A stretch of 64,000 nt of DNA, from positions 310,001-374,000 of the forward strand of contig NZ_FMCQ01000002.1 of the NCBI RefSeq assembly GCF_900091605.1. The letters run 5' to 3'. This DNA is from Micromonospora tulbaghiae (GTDB taxonomy: Bacteria; Actinomycetota; Actinomycetes; Mycobacteriales; Micromonosporaceae). Both the position numbers and the translations under genes were made by a program. Each line of letters starts with the position of its first letter. Positions within the stretch are counted from its first letter, which is position 1. Positions 1 to 7,469 of this stretch are shown here, piece by piece. Below the pieces are notes generated by a model. That model ran no database searches and was not told where the DNA came from. It saw nothing but the letters and a program-made list of their open reading frames with translations.

Positions 1-464
1 ACGGGTCCAACCCGCAGCCCGGCTACGACTGGCTGCGCAAGCTCGACGCCAACACCGTCGAGTACGCCGCCAACCCCAGCGACCTCTACCTGAAGATGTC
101 GCGTGAGCAGGGCGTGGTGAGCGCCTGGAACCTCCAGGACATCCTGCTCCAGGCCAACGAGAAGATGCCCTTCGGCTACGTGATGCCGGCCTCCGGCGCG
201 CCGGTGCTCGTCGACGGCGTGGCCGCGGTCAAGGGCGGCAACAGCGAGGGTGCGAAGAAGTTCCTCGAGTTCCTGTTCGACGACTCGCTGCGGGCCAGCC
301 TGGCCAAGGACTACTTCCAGATCCCCGCTGTCGACATCGCCGAGAAGCCCGAGTGGCTGACCAAGCTCGACCTCAAGCCGATGGACGTCGACTGGAACGT
401 GATCGGCAAGAACGAGACCGCCTGGATCACCCACTGGAACGCCCAGATCAAGGGCAAGGGCTAA
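1..464 (+). CDS. ABC transporter substrate-binding protein, C-terminal part (5' truncated by window)
   Basis: The frame is open from the first bases of the window, so only about the last 153 residues are present. The fragment has the mixed alpha/beta composition of a periplasmic-type binding protein and includes PFGYVMPASGAPVLVDGVA and a C-terminal GNSEGAKKFLEFLF stretch. Such stretches are typical of the iron(III)/putrescine/2-aminoethylphosphonate class of binding proteins, in which the late lobe carries a GGNxxxAKKFLxFL motif. It would be the extracellular lipoprotein that delivers the solute to the ATPase and permease just downstream. The signal peptide lies outside the window. The solute is not identifiable; the linked hydrolase and lyase suggest a small nitrogenous organic acid rather than iron, but that is inference. 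Confidence 0.75.
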   Translation, partial: GSNPQPGYDWLRKLDANTVEYAANPSDLYLKMSREQGVVSAWNLQDILLQANEKMPFGYVMPASGAPVLVDGVAAVKGGNSEGAKKFLEFLFDDSLRASLAKDYFQIPAVDIAEKPEWLTKLDLKPMDVDWNVIGKNETAWITHWNAQIKGKG

Positions 465-525
465 GACGCTCGGAACCGGGCCGTGCTCCGGCATGGCCCG
501 GCTTCGTCCTGGAAGGACCCACGAA

Positions 526-1599
526 ATGATCGATGTCCGACTGACGGCGGTCAGTAAGCGCTTCGCCAAGTCGAGCGACTCCGCGGCGGTCGATGACGTC
601 ACCGTCACCATCGGAGCCGGCGAGTTCTTCACGCTGCTCGGACCGAGCGGTTGTGGCAAGACGACGACGCTGCGCATGGTGGCCGGCTTCTACTTCCCGA
701 CCTCCGGTCACATCCACTTCGGCGACGACGACGTCACGCACTGGACGCCGAACAAGCGGGACACCGGCATGGTGTTCCAGAACTACGCGCTGTTCCCGCA
801 CATGACGGTGGCACAGAACGTCGCCTACGGGCTCAAGGTCCGCCGGGTCTCCCGCGCCGACCAGGCCCGCCGGGTGGAGGAGGCGCTCGCCCAGGTGCAC
901 CTCGCCGGGTACGGCGACCGGCGCATCGACGCGCTCTCCGGTGGCCAGCAGCAGCGCGTCGCGCTGGCGCGGGCCCTGGTGATCCGCCCGCGCACCATGC
1001 TGCTCGACGAGCCGCTGTCGAACCTCGACGCGAAGCTGCGCGAGGAGACCCGCGCCGAGATCCGGCGCATCCAGCGGGAGAGCGGCACCACCTCGATCTA
1101 CGTCACGCACGACCAGGCCGAGGCGATGGCGATGTCGGACCGGATCGCGGTCATGGAGTCCGGCCGGGTCCAGCAGGTCGGCACCCCGCACGAGGTCTAC
1201 TACCAGCCCGCGAACGCGTTCGTGGCCCGGTTCATCGGACGCAGCAACGTGCTGAGCCTGCCGGTGACCGGCGCGGGGGAGCAGCGCGTCCAGGTACGCC
1301 TGCCCGGCGGCGCCTCGATCGAGGTCGGCGCTCCCGCCGGACACGGGCTGGCCGAAGGCGACACCGCACTAGTCTCCGCGCGCCCCGAGCACATCGCGCT
1401 CGGCGGCGACGACGACACGGCGTCCCTGCGGGGCCGGGTCAGCCACGTCGAGTTCACCGGCATGGCCACCCACGTCACGGTCGACGTGGACGGCGACGAG
1501 GTGATGGCCGCGCTGGTCGACGCGCCCGCCGGTATGGCGCTCGGCGACGTCGTAGGCCTGCGGCTCGTACCGGAGCGGCTCTGGGTGGTCAAGCCGTGA
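526..1599 (+). CDS. ABC transporter ATP-binding protein (FbpC/PotA-like)
   Basis: This 357-residue ATPase would energise import at the cytoplasmic face of the adjacent permease. Walker A GPSGCGKTT is at about residues 39-47, followed by the Q-loop VFQNYALFPHMTV, the signature LSGGQQQRVALARAL near 140 and Walker B MLLDEPLSNLD near 160. A C-terminal part of about 120 residues fits a TOBE-type regulatory domain, giving the length usual for sugar, iron and polyamine importers. An upstream ATG at 493 is in frame, but ATG 526 is preferred because GGAAGGA (511-517) sits at ribosome-binding distance and the protein then begins directly with the first beta strand. The stop overlaps the permease start by four bases, so the two are translationally coupled. 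Confidence 0.9.
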   Translation: MIDVRLTAVSKRFAKSSDSAAVDDVTVTIGAGEFFTLLGPSGCGKTTTLRMVAGFYFPTSGHIHFGDDDVTHWTPNKRDTGMVFQNYALFPHMTVAQNVAYGLKVRRVSRADQARRVEEALAQVHLAGYGDRRIDALSGGQQQRVALARALVIRPRTMLLDEPLSNLDAKLREETRAEIRRIQRESGTTSIYVTHDQAEAMAMSDRIAVMESGRVQQVGTPHEVYYQPANAFVARFIGRSNVLSLPVTGAGEQRVQVRLPGGASIEVGAPAGHGLAEGDTALVSARPEHIALGGDDDTASLRGRVSHVEFTGMATHVTVDVDGDEVMAALVDAPAGMALGDVVGLRLVPERLWVVKP

Positions 1600-3344
1600 C
1601 CGCTGCGACCCCGACCGCCCCCGGCTGGGCGGCGGCCCTCGGCCGGCGCCTGGCCGGCGGAGCGAACTCCCGATGGTTCCCCTACCTGCTGGTGCTGCCG
1701 CTGGTCCTGGTGCTCTGGGGCTTCGTCGTCCAGCCGATGTTCGCCACCTTCCGGGAGAGCGTCAGCGCCAACGGCACCGACAACTACCTCCAGTTCCTCT
1801 CCTCCTCCGGGGTGGCCCGCGAGTCGCTGTTCACCTCGCTGTTCATCTCGGCGGCGAGCGTGCTGCTCTGCGGCGTCGTCGGCGTGGCGATGGCGTTCCT
1901 GCTCAAGCGCTTCCACTTCCGCGGCCGGCGGCTCATCGAGGCGTTCATCCTGGTGCCGGCGGCCCTGCCGCCGCTGATCGGGGCCGTCTCCTTCCAGCTG
2001 CTCTACAGCAACATCGGCATCGTGCCGCGTGGCCTTCAGGCGCTGCTCGGCACCGACAAGCCGGTCCTGGCCTTCGACGGCATCGCCGGCGTGCTGGTGG
2101 TGCACACGTTCACCATGTACCCGTTCTTCTACCTGGCCGCCTCCGCGGCGCTGGCCGGGATGGACCCCTCGGTCGAGGAGGCGGCGTACAACCTCGGCGC
2201 GGGCCGGGTACGCGTGTGGCGCACGGTCCTGCTGCCGATGCTCACCCCGGCGCTGATCTCGGCCTCGCTGCTGGTCTTCATGACGTCGCTGGCGTCCTAC
2301 ACCGCGCCTCTGCTGTTCAACGTCAGCCAGACCATGACTATGCAGATCTACATCAACCGCACCAACGGCGACCTGCCGATGGCCTCGGCGTACGCCTCGG
2401 TGCTCGGCATCGTCTCGATCATCTTCCTGCTGGCCATGCGCTGGTACGAGGGGCGGCGCAACTACCAGTCGCAGTCCAAGGGCGTCTCGGCGGTCCGGCG
2501 GGAGATCACCAACCCGATCGGCCGCTGGCTCGCCCCGCTCGCCTCGGTGCTGGCCACGCTGGTCCTGCTGGCCCCGGTCGGCGCGATCGCGCTCGTCGCG
2601 TTCTCCGCGGACCGGTCCTGGACCACCGAGGTGCTGCCGCCGACGTACACGTTCGAGAACTTCGTCACGATCTTCACCGACCCCAAGGCGTTCCAGCCGA
2701 TCCTCAACTCGGTGCAGATGAGCCTCATCGCGGTCGTGGGCTGCGTGGTGATCGGCGTGCTCATCGCGTACGCCGTGCGGCGGCTCACGTTCGTCGGACG
2801 CGGCCTGCTCGACGTGGCCGTGATGATCGCCTGGGCGCTGCCCGGCACGGTCGTGGCGATCAACCTGATCTCGGCGTTCAGCACCGGCAACGCGTTCAGC
2901 TTCGGGCAGGTGCTGGTCGGCACGTTCTGGATCCTGCCGCTGGCCTACTTCGTCCGGTTCCTGCCGATCGTGTTCCGGTCCAGCTCCGCGACCCTGGCGC
3001 TGATCGACCCGTCGCTGGAGGACGCCGCGCGCAACCTGGGCGCCTCCTGGCTGCGCGCGTTCTACACCATCACCGTGCGGCTGATGCTGCCCGGCGTGCT
3101 CGCCGGCGCGCTGCTGGCGTTCGTGCACGGCGTCGGCGAGTTCGTCGCCTCGGTGCTCATCTACACCTCGTCGACGGTGCCGATCTCGGTCGCCATCAAC
3201 AACCGGATGTACAGCTTCGAGCTGGGCACCGCGGCCGCCTACGGCATGCTCCAGGTGCTGCTCATCTTCGTGGTGATGTGGTTCTCCGGGCGGCTGGAGA
3301 GCAGCCGGACCGCGACCCGGAGGGCCGAGCAGTGGACGAACTGA
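1596..3344 (+). CDS. Fused two-domain ABC transporter permease
   Basis: This 582-residue membrane protein carries two complete binding-protein-dependent permease domains in one chain, as in FbpB-type iron and related importers. Each half has about six membrane segments and an EAA loop: ASAALAGMDPSVEEAAYNLGA in the first half and ALIDPSLEEDAARNLGAS-like sequence (ALIDPSLEDAARNLGAS) in the second. It would form the whole channel with a dimer of the upstream ATPase. The start is the GTG that overlaps the ATPase stop (GTGA). It overlaps the next gene by 13 bases, keeping the operon contiguous. Fusion is normal for this family and not a sign of an assembly error. Confidence 0.88.
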   Translation: MTAATPTAPGWAAALGRRLAGGANSRWFPYLLVLPLVLVLWGFVVQPMFATFRESVSANGTDNYLQFLSSSGVARESLFTSLFISAASVLLCGVVGVAMAFLLKRFHFRGRRLIEAFILVPAALPPLIGAVSFQLLYSNIGIVPRGLQALLGTDKPVLAFDGIAGVLVVHTFTMYPFFYLAASAALAGMDPSVEEAAYNLGAGRVRVWRTVLLPMLTPALISASLLVFMTSLASYTAPLLFNVSQTMTMQIYINRTNGDLPMASAYASVLGIVSIIFLLAMRWYEGRRNYQSQSKGVSAVRREITNPIGRWLAPLASVLATLVLLAPVGAIALVAFSADRSWTTEVLPPTYTFENFVTIFTDPKAFQPILNSVQMSLIAVVGCVVIGVLIAYAVRRLTFVGRGLLDVAVMIAWALPGTVVAINLISAFSTGNAFSFGQVLVGTFWILPLAYFVRFLPIVFRSSSATLALIDPSLEDAARNLGASWLRAFYTITVRLMLPGVLAGALLAFVHGVGEFVASVLIYTSSTVPISVAINNRMYSFELGTAAAYGMLQVLLIFVVMWFSGRLESSRTATRRAEQWTN

Positions 3345-4153
3345 TCGAGCGGTGGCGGACCGGGGGAGGGCTGCTCCCGGTCACCCGGGTACCCGGGCAC
3401 GCGTTCGCCGCCGTGACCGAGGCGGCCGACCTGGCGGTGCTGCCGGTCGGCGCGGTCGAGTGGCACGGTCCGCACCTGCCGATCGGTACCGACCTGATCC
3501 TGGCCGAGGGCTTCGCCGGGGAACTGGCCACCGGGTCCGCCCGCGCGGTGCTCTTCCCGGCCACGCCGTACGCCGCCTGCCCGGGCCAGACCCGGCAGTG
3601 GCCGGGCACCGTGGCGCTGCGGCCGGAGATCGCCGTCGGCTACCTCGCCGACGTGCTCGCCGGCATCGTCGAGGCGGGCTTCACCCGGGTGCTCGTGGTC
3701 AACGGGCACGACGCCAACATGTCCACCGTCCGCGCCGCGATGGAGTGGGTGTCCGGGCGGCACCGGGCCAGCATGATGCTGGTGAACTGGTTCCAGCTCG
3801 TCGGCCCGGACGAGACGGCCGGGATGTTCGGGGAGCTGCCCGCGCGCGGGCACGGCGGCGCGTACGAGAGTTCCGCGGTGCTCGCCTTCGATCCGGCCGC
3901 GGTGCGCCTGGACGCGGCGCCGGACCTGCCGCCGAAGCCGAAGCTGCCCACCCCGTACCCGTACGTGCTGGTGGAGTCGCGGCCGGACCCCTGGCAGGGC
4001 TGGTCGGGCCACATCTCGCTGGCCGGCGAGGAGGCCGGCGGCCGGATCCGCGTCACCGCCGGCGCACGCCTGCGCGAGCTGGTCGGGGCGTGGCTCGCCG
4101 CGCCGCTGCCCGGGCCGCCCGGCGCCGACGGGCCGGACCAGACGACCGGATGA
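3332..4153 (+). CDS. Creatininase-family amidohydrolase
   Basis: This 273-residue protein belongs to the creatininase family of metal-dependent amide hydrolases (creatinine amidohydrolase, formamide-type hydrolases, MftE). The hallmark metal motif reads VEWHGPHLPIGTD (about residues 44-56), followed by VLVVNGHDAN (about 125) and a later GHGGAYESS. The family average is about 250 residues, so the gene is full length. GTG 3332 is chosen because GGAGG (3319-3323) precedes it at normal spacing; it overlaps the permease end. The third motif deviates from the usual HAGExETS, so the exact substrate is likely not creatinine. It probably hydrolyses the imported solute or a product of the following lyase. 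Confidence 0.82.
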   Translation: MDELIERWRTGGGLLPVTRVPGHAFAAVTEAADLAVLPVGAVEWHGPHLPIGTDLILAEGFAGELATGSARAVLFPATPYAACPGQTRQWPGTVALRPEIAVGYLADVLAGIVEAGFTRVLVVNGHDANMSTVRAAMEWVSGRHRASMMLVNWFQLVGPDETAGMFGELPARGHGGAYESSAVLAFDPAAVRLDAAPDLPPKPKLPTPYPYVLVESRPDPWQGWSGHISLAGEEAGGRIRVTAGARLRELVGAWLAAPLPGPPGADGPDQTTG

Positions 4154-4200
4154 CCACGCGCGGCATGCCGCACGACAACGCACCACCTCGGGAGGCCACC

Positions 4201-5655
4201 ATGAGCCCGTCACTGACCGTCTACCAACAGCACCATCTCCGCGTCGTGTTCGACCACCACGTCGCCCCCCTCTACCCGGCGATGGTCACGGCCAGCAAGG
4301 CCCACGTCGTCATGCTCGCCGAGCAGGGACTGATCTCCGACGAGGCCGCCGCGACGATGCTGCGCGGCCTGGTCGCCCTCACCGGTGACCGGCCCGAGGA
4401 GCTGGAGTACGACGGCAGCGTCGAGGACGTCTACTACACGCTGGAGAAGCGTCTCGCCGCCGCCGCCGGCATCGAGGTGTCGCAACTGAGCGTGCAGCTC
4501 GCGCGCAGCCGCAACGACCTCGACGCCGGCGTCTTCCGGATGGTGCTGCGCGACCAGCTGCTCCAGGTGCTCGACGCGCTGCTGGCCACCGGCCGGACCG
4601 TGCTGGACCGCGCCGACCGGCACGCCGACGTGGTGGTCACCGGCTACACGCACCGCCGCCCGGCCCAGCCGACCAGCATCGGGCACGTCTTCGCCGGTTA
4701 CGCCGAGGCGCTCGCCGGTGAGGCCGCCGCGTACGCCGACCTGCTGGACGAGATGAACCGCTCGCCGCTGGGCTCCTGCGCCTTCGCCGGCACCGACCTG
4801 GACATCTCGCCCCGGCGGCTGGCCGACCTGCTCGGCTTCGACCAGCTCATCGTCAACTCGTACGAGGCGGTGGCCGGGGCCGACCACCTGGTCCGGGTCG
4901 CCACGCTCAACGCGCAGGCGCTCGCCACCGGCGCCCGGCTCGCCCGCACCCTGATGGACTGGCTGAGCTGGGGCTGGGTGGTCACGCCCGGCGAGTTCAC
5001 CCAGGGCAGCAGCATCATGCCGCAGAAGCGCAACCCGGTGGTGCTGGAACACCTCGTCTCGATGGCCGGCGCCGCCGCGGCCGACGCGGCGAGCGTGCTC
5101 AACAACGTCGGCGCCGCCTGGTGGGAGGACTCGAACAACGCCACCACCGACGTGCAGGCCCGGCTGTGGGAGGGCGACGACCGGGCGTACCGGTTCTTCT
5201 CCCTGCTCGGCGGCCTGATCGAGAAGCTGGACCCGCAGCGCCCGCCGTCCGGCGAGGAGATCGTCGCCTCCGGCGCCACCACCACAGCGGCGGCCGACGC
5301 GCTGGCCCGCCACGGCGTGCCGTTCCGGGGCGCCCACTCGCTGCTCGGCCTGCTGGTCCGCGGCGGCGCGCCGGCGACCTGGACCGAGGAGCTGGTCCGG
5401 TCGACCGCCGCCGACCTCGGTCTGACGCTCGACGACGCCGCGGTACGGGACCTGCTGGCCGCCGCGGTCCGCCCCGAACTCGTGCTGCGCCGCGCCCAGG
5501 CCGACGGCCCCGGCGAGGCGGCCGTCCGGGACCAGGTCGGACGACTGTCTACAATGCTCGACGCGGTGCAGGAGCGGGCGCAGACGTTGCGCGAGCGGCT
5601 GACCCGTGCCGACGCGGCTCTCGCCGAGGCGGTCGCGGCGAGGGTAGGCCCGTGA
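4201..5655 (+). CDS. Argininosuccinate lyase-like enzyme (fumarase/aspartase superfamily)
   Basis: This 484-residue protein has the superfamily signature GSSIMPQKRNP with the catalytic serine loop, the ArgH-like SRNDLDAGVFRMVLRD segment, GYTHRRPAQP with the catalytic His, and SPLGSCAFAGTDLDI. Family members eliminate a C-N bond, usually releasing fumarate. Two ArgH features differ: the usual EDxH is EDVYY (His to Tyr), and the fumarate-side sequence reads EDSNNATTDVQARLW. With the importer and creatininase as neighbours, this points to a catabolic lyase on another substrate rather than arginine biosynthesis; EDDS lyase is a known example of such divergence. ATG 4201 has GGAGG at 4191-4195. 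ATG 4150, overlapping the previous stop, is the alternative. Confidence 0.82.
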   Translation: MSPSLTVYQQHHLRVVFDHHVAPLYPAMVTASKAHVVMLAEQGLISDEAAATMLRGLVALTGDRPEELEYDGSVEDVYYTLEKRLAAAAGIEVSQLSVQLARSRNDLDAGVFRMVLRDQLLQVLDALLATGRTVLDRADRHADVVVTGYTHRRPAQPTSIGHVFAGYAEALAGEAAAYADLLDEMNRSPLGSCAFAGTDLDISPRRLADLLGFDQLIVNSYEAVAGADHLVRVATLNAQALATGARLARTLMDWLSWGWVVTPGEFTQGSSIMPQKRNPVVLEHLVSMAGAAAADAASVLNNVGAAWWEDSNNATTDVQARLWEGDDRAYRFFSLLGGLIEKLDPQRPPSGEEIVASGATTTAAADALARHGVPFRGAHSLLGLLVRGGAPATWTEELVRSTAADLGLTLDDAAVRDLLAAAVRPELVLRRAQADGPGEAAVRDQVGRLSTMLDAVQERAQTLRERLTRADAALAEAVAARVGP

Positions 5656-5750
5656 CGGGGCGGCAGACGCAGCTGGCCGTGGTCGCGGACGTCGTGTCGC
5701 GGCGACCACGTGATCTGGACCGACGGCCCGAAGGGCGATCTGACATCACC

Positions 5751-6650
5751 ATGGAACGACCGGCAAATCCACGCCTGCTCGGCATCGACTTCGGCGGCAC
5801 CAAGATGGCGATCGGCGTGGGCGACACCGACGGCCGGCTGCTCGCCTCCGAGCGCCTGCCCACGATCGCCGAGCAGGGCGCGCAGCAGGCCCTCACCCGG
5901 GCACTGGACCGGGCGTGCGAACTCGCCGAGCAGACCGGCGGCACGATCGTCGCGGCCGGCATCGCCTCGCCCGGCGTCGTCCACGACCACGGCATCGAAC
6001 TGGCGCCGAACGTGCCCGGCTGGGAGCAGCTGCGGCTCGCCGACGCGGTCCGCGCCCACCTGAACCTCGCGCACGTGCGGGTGACGAACGACCTGAAGGC
6101 CGCCGCCTACGCCGAGCTGCGGCTCGGGGCGCTGCGCGACGCCGATCCCGGACTCGTCGTCGGGCTCGGCACCGGGGTGGCTGCGGCGGTCACGGTCAAC
6201 GGCGAGGTGCTGCCGGGCCGTCACGGCGCGGCCGGCGAGATCGCCTACGGACTGACCGACCTCAGCTGGCCGCCCCGCCTGGAACCGATGCTGGAGGCGA
6301 CGTTCTCCGGCCGGGCCCTGGACGAGCTGGCGCAGCGGCTCGGGGTGGACGGCCGGGCGGCCGGCCTGTGTGCCGCCGCGGAGCAGCCCGGCCCGGTACG
6401 CGATCAGCTCCGGCTGCGCGTCGACGAACTGGCCCGCCAGCTGGTCACGTGCTGTCTGCTGCTCGACCCGCAGCGGATCGTGCTGGTCGGCAGCGTCGCC
6501 GGCAACGACCTGGTGCGGGAGCTGCTGACCGAACGGCTCACCCACACGCTGCCGTACCCGCCGGAGATCGTGCTGTCGGACTTCGCGCAGGACGCCGCGC
6601 TGCTCGGTGCGCTCGTCATGGCCACCGAGGCCCAGCCCGCCGTGGTCTGA
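5751..6650 (+). CDS. ROK-family sugar kinase-like protein
   Basis: This 299-residue protein has the ROK phosphate-binding start LLGIDFGGTKMAIGVG, the ND catalytic-aspartate motif VTNDLKAAAYAE, and a glycine-rich ATP loop VVGLGTGVAAAVTVNGEVLPG. No helix-turn-helix precedes it, so it is a kinase-type rather than repressor-type ROK protein. The usual ROK zinc site (GH followed by CxCGxxGCxE) is missing: the protein reads GAAGEIAYGLTDLSWPPR with no cysteines there. ATG 5751 gives the normal family length. A GTG at 5652 overlapping the lyase stop would add 33 low-complexity Arg-rich residues and is less likely. It probably phosphorylates a sugar or amino-sugar product of this operon, or has another acceptor. 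Confidence 0.8.
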   Translation: MERPANPRLLGIDFGGTKMAIGVGDTDGRLLASERLPTIAEQGAQQALTRALDRACELAEQTGGTIVAAGIASPGVVHDHGIELAPNVPGWEQLRLADAVRAHLNLAHVRVTNDLKAAAYAELRLGALRDADPGLVVGLGTGVAAAVTVNGEVLPGRHGAAGEIAYGLTDLSWPPRLEPMLEATFSGRALDELAQRLGVDGRAAGLCAAAEQPGPVRDQLRLRVDELARQLVTCCLLLDPQRIVLVGSVAGNDLVRELLTERLTHTLPYPPEIVLSDFAQDAALLGALVMATEAQPAVV

Positions 6651-6657
6651 CCGGAAC

Positions 6658-6703
6658 GGCGGCGCAACGCCGCCGGGCGGGGCGCACAGCGCGCCCCGCC
6701 CGG
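6658..6703. terminator. Bidirectional terminator between convergent operons
   Basis: Two stacked perfect inverted repeats lie between convergent genes. The first is GGCGGCG-CAA-CGCCGCC (6658-6674). The second is a 13-bp stem with a 5-base loop (6673-6703). There is no long T-run, as is common for actinobacterial terminators. They should stop both the plus-strand importer/ROK operon and the eleven-gene minus-strand operon. Confidence 0.75.
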
Positions 6704-6719
6704 TCCGGCAGCGGCCGGA

Positions 6720-7469
6720 TCACCTGCGGAACGCGGCTACCGCCTCCTGGATCGCCGGCCCGGTCGCCGAGGACGCCTGCGCCCACGACTCGAACTCCAG
6801 AGCGGCGGCGAAACCGGCCGTCTCGGCGGTGCGCACCGACGTCTTGATGTCCCGGGCCAGCGCCGGGTCCAGCGCCGCCCACCGCCCGGCGCGCTCGTGT
6901 GCCGCCGCCAGCGGGTCGTCGGCGAGCGTCGCGGCGAGCCCGACGCGTACCGCCTCGGGTCCGTCCACGCTTCCGCCGTCGAGCAGCAGTTGCAGGGCGC
7001 GTTCCGGGCCGAGCGCCCGGGTGAGGAACCAGGTGCAGCCCCCGCCCGGGTGCAGGCCGAGCTTCGTGAACGAGGCGATCAGCTTCGCCTTCGGCCCGAC
7101 GATCCGGGTGTCGCACGCCAGCGCCAGGTTCAGCCCGGCGCCCACCGCCGGTCCCTGCACCGCGGCGATCGTCGGGATCGGCAGCGCCCGTACCCGCAGG
7201 AAGCTGTCGTAGACGCGGTGCAGGTCGGCGCGGATCTCCGCGACGCTCCGGCCGGGCTCGCCGAACATGGCGGGCAGGTCGGCGCCCGCGCAGAACGCCG
7301 TACCCGCGCCGGTGACCACGAGCGTGCGCGCGTGCCGGTCGGCCGCCACCTCGCTGATCGCGTCGCCGAGCGCGTCGCGCATCTCCGCGTCGATGGCGTT
7401 GCGCCGGTCCGGGTCGTTGAGCGTGAGCGTCCAGCGCCCGTCGGCGTTGTCGAGTTGCACCTTGCTCAT
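6720..7469 (-). CDS. Enoyl-CoA hydratase/isomerase family protein (crotonase, lacking both hydratase Glu)
   Basis: This 249-residue crotonase-fold protein has the oxyanion-hole segments FCAGADLPAMF (about 64) and AVQGPAVGAGLNLALACD (about 108). The two glutamates used for hydration (normally PExxxGxxPGxGG) are not present: the region reads ASFTKLGLHPGGGCTWFL. Such variants often catalyse isomerisation, hydrolysis or C-C bond cleavage of acyl-CoA rather than simple hydration. It is the last gene of the minus-strand operon, its start overlaps the fused dehydrogenase stop by four bases, and a terminator follows. In steroid degradation, crotonases of this variant kind (EchA20 class) act near IpdAB, and an IpdAB-like pair is encoded two genes upstream here. 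Confidence 0.85.
   Translation of the reverse strand: MSKVQLDNADGRWTLTLNDPDRRNAIDAEMRDALGDAISEVAADRHARTLVVTGAGTAFCAGADLPAMFGEPGRSVAEIRADLHRVYDSFLRVRALPIPTIAAVQGPAVGAGLNLALACDTRIVGPKAKLIASFTKLGLHPGGGCTWFLTRALGPERALQLLLDGGSVDGPEAVRVGLAATLADDPLAAAHERAGRWAALDPALARDIKTSVRTAETAGFAAALEFESWAQASSATGPAIQEAVAAFRR

Noticed and set aside
1200..3128. Long open frame on the minus strand opposite the ABC ATPase/permease genes, and similar ones at 7607-9610 (+) and 30599-33787 (-).
   Set aside because: High GC leaves few stops in the antisense frames; the proteins are Arg/His/Gly-rich, without family motifs, while the opposite strand encodes recognised enzymes.
1596..3344. Double-length permease considered as an assembly or frameshift fusion.
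   Set aside because: FbpB-type permeases are naturally fused with two EAA loops; both halves are intact.
5652..5750. GTG 5652 as start of the ROK gene, overlapping the lyase stop.
   Set aside because: It adds 33 Arg-rich residues before the GIDFGGTK motif, absent from normal ROK kinases; ATG 5751 fits family length.
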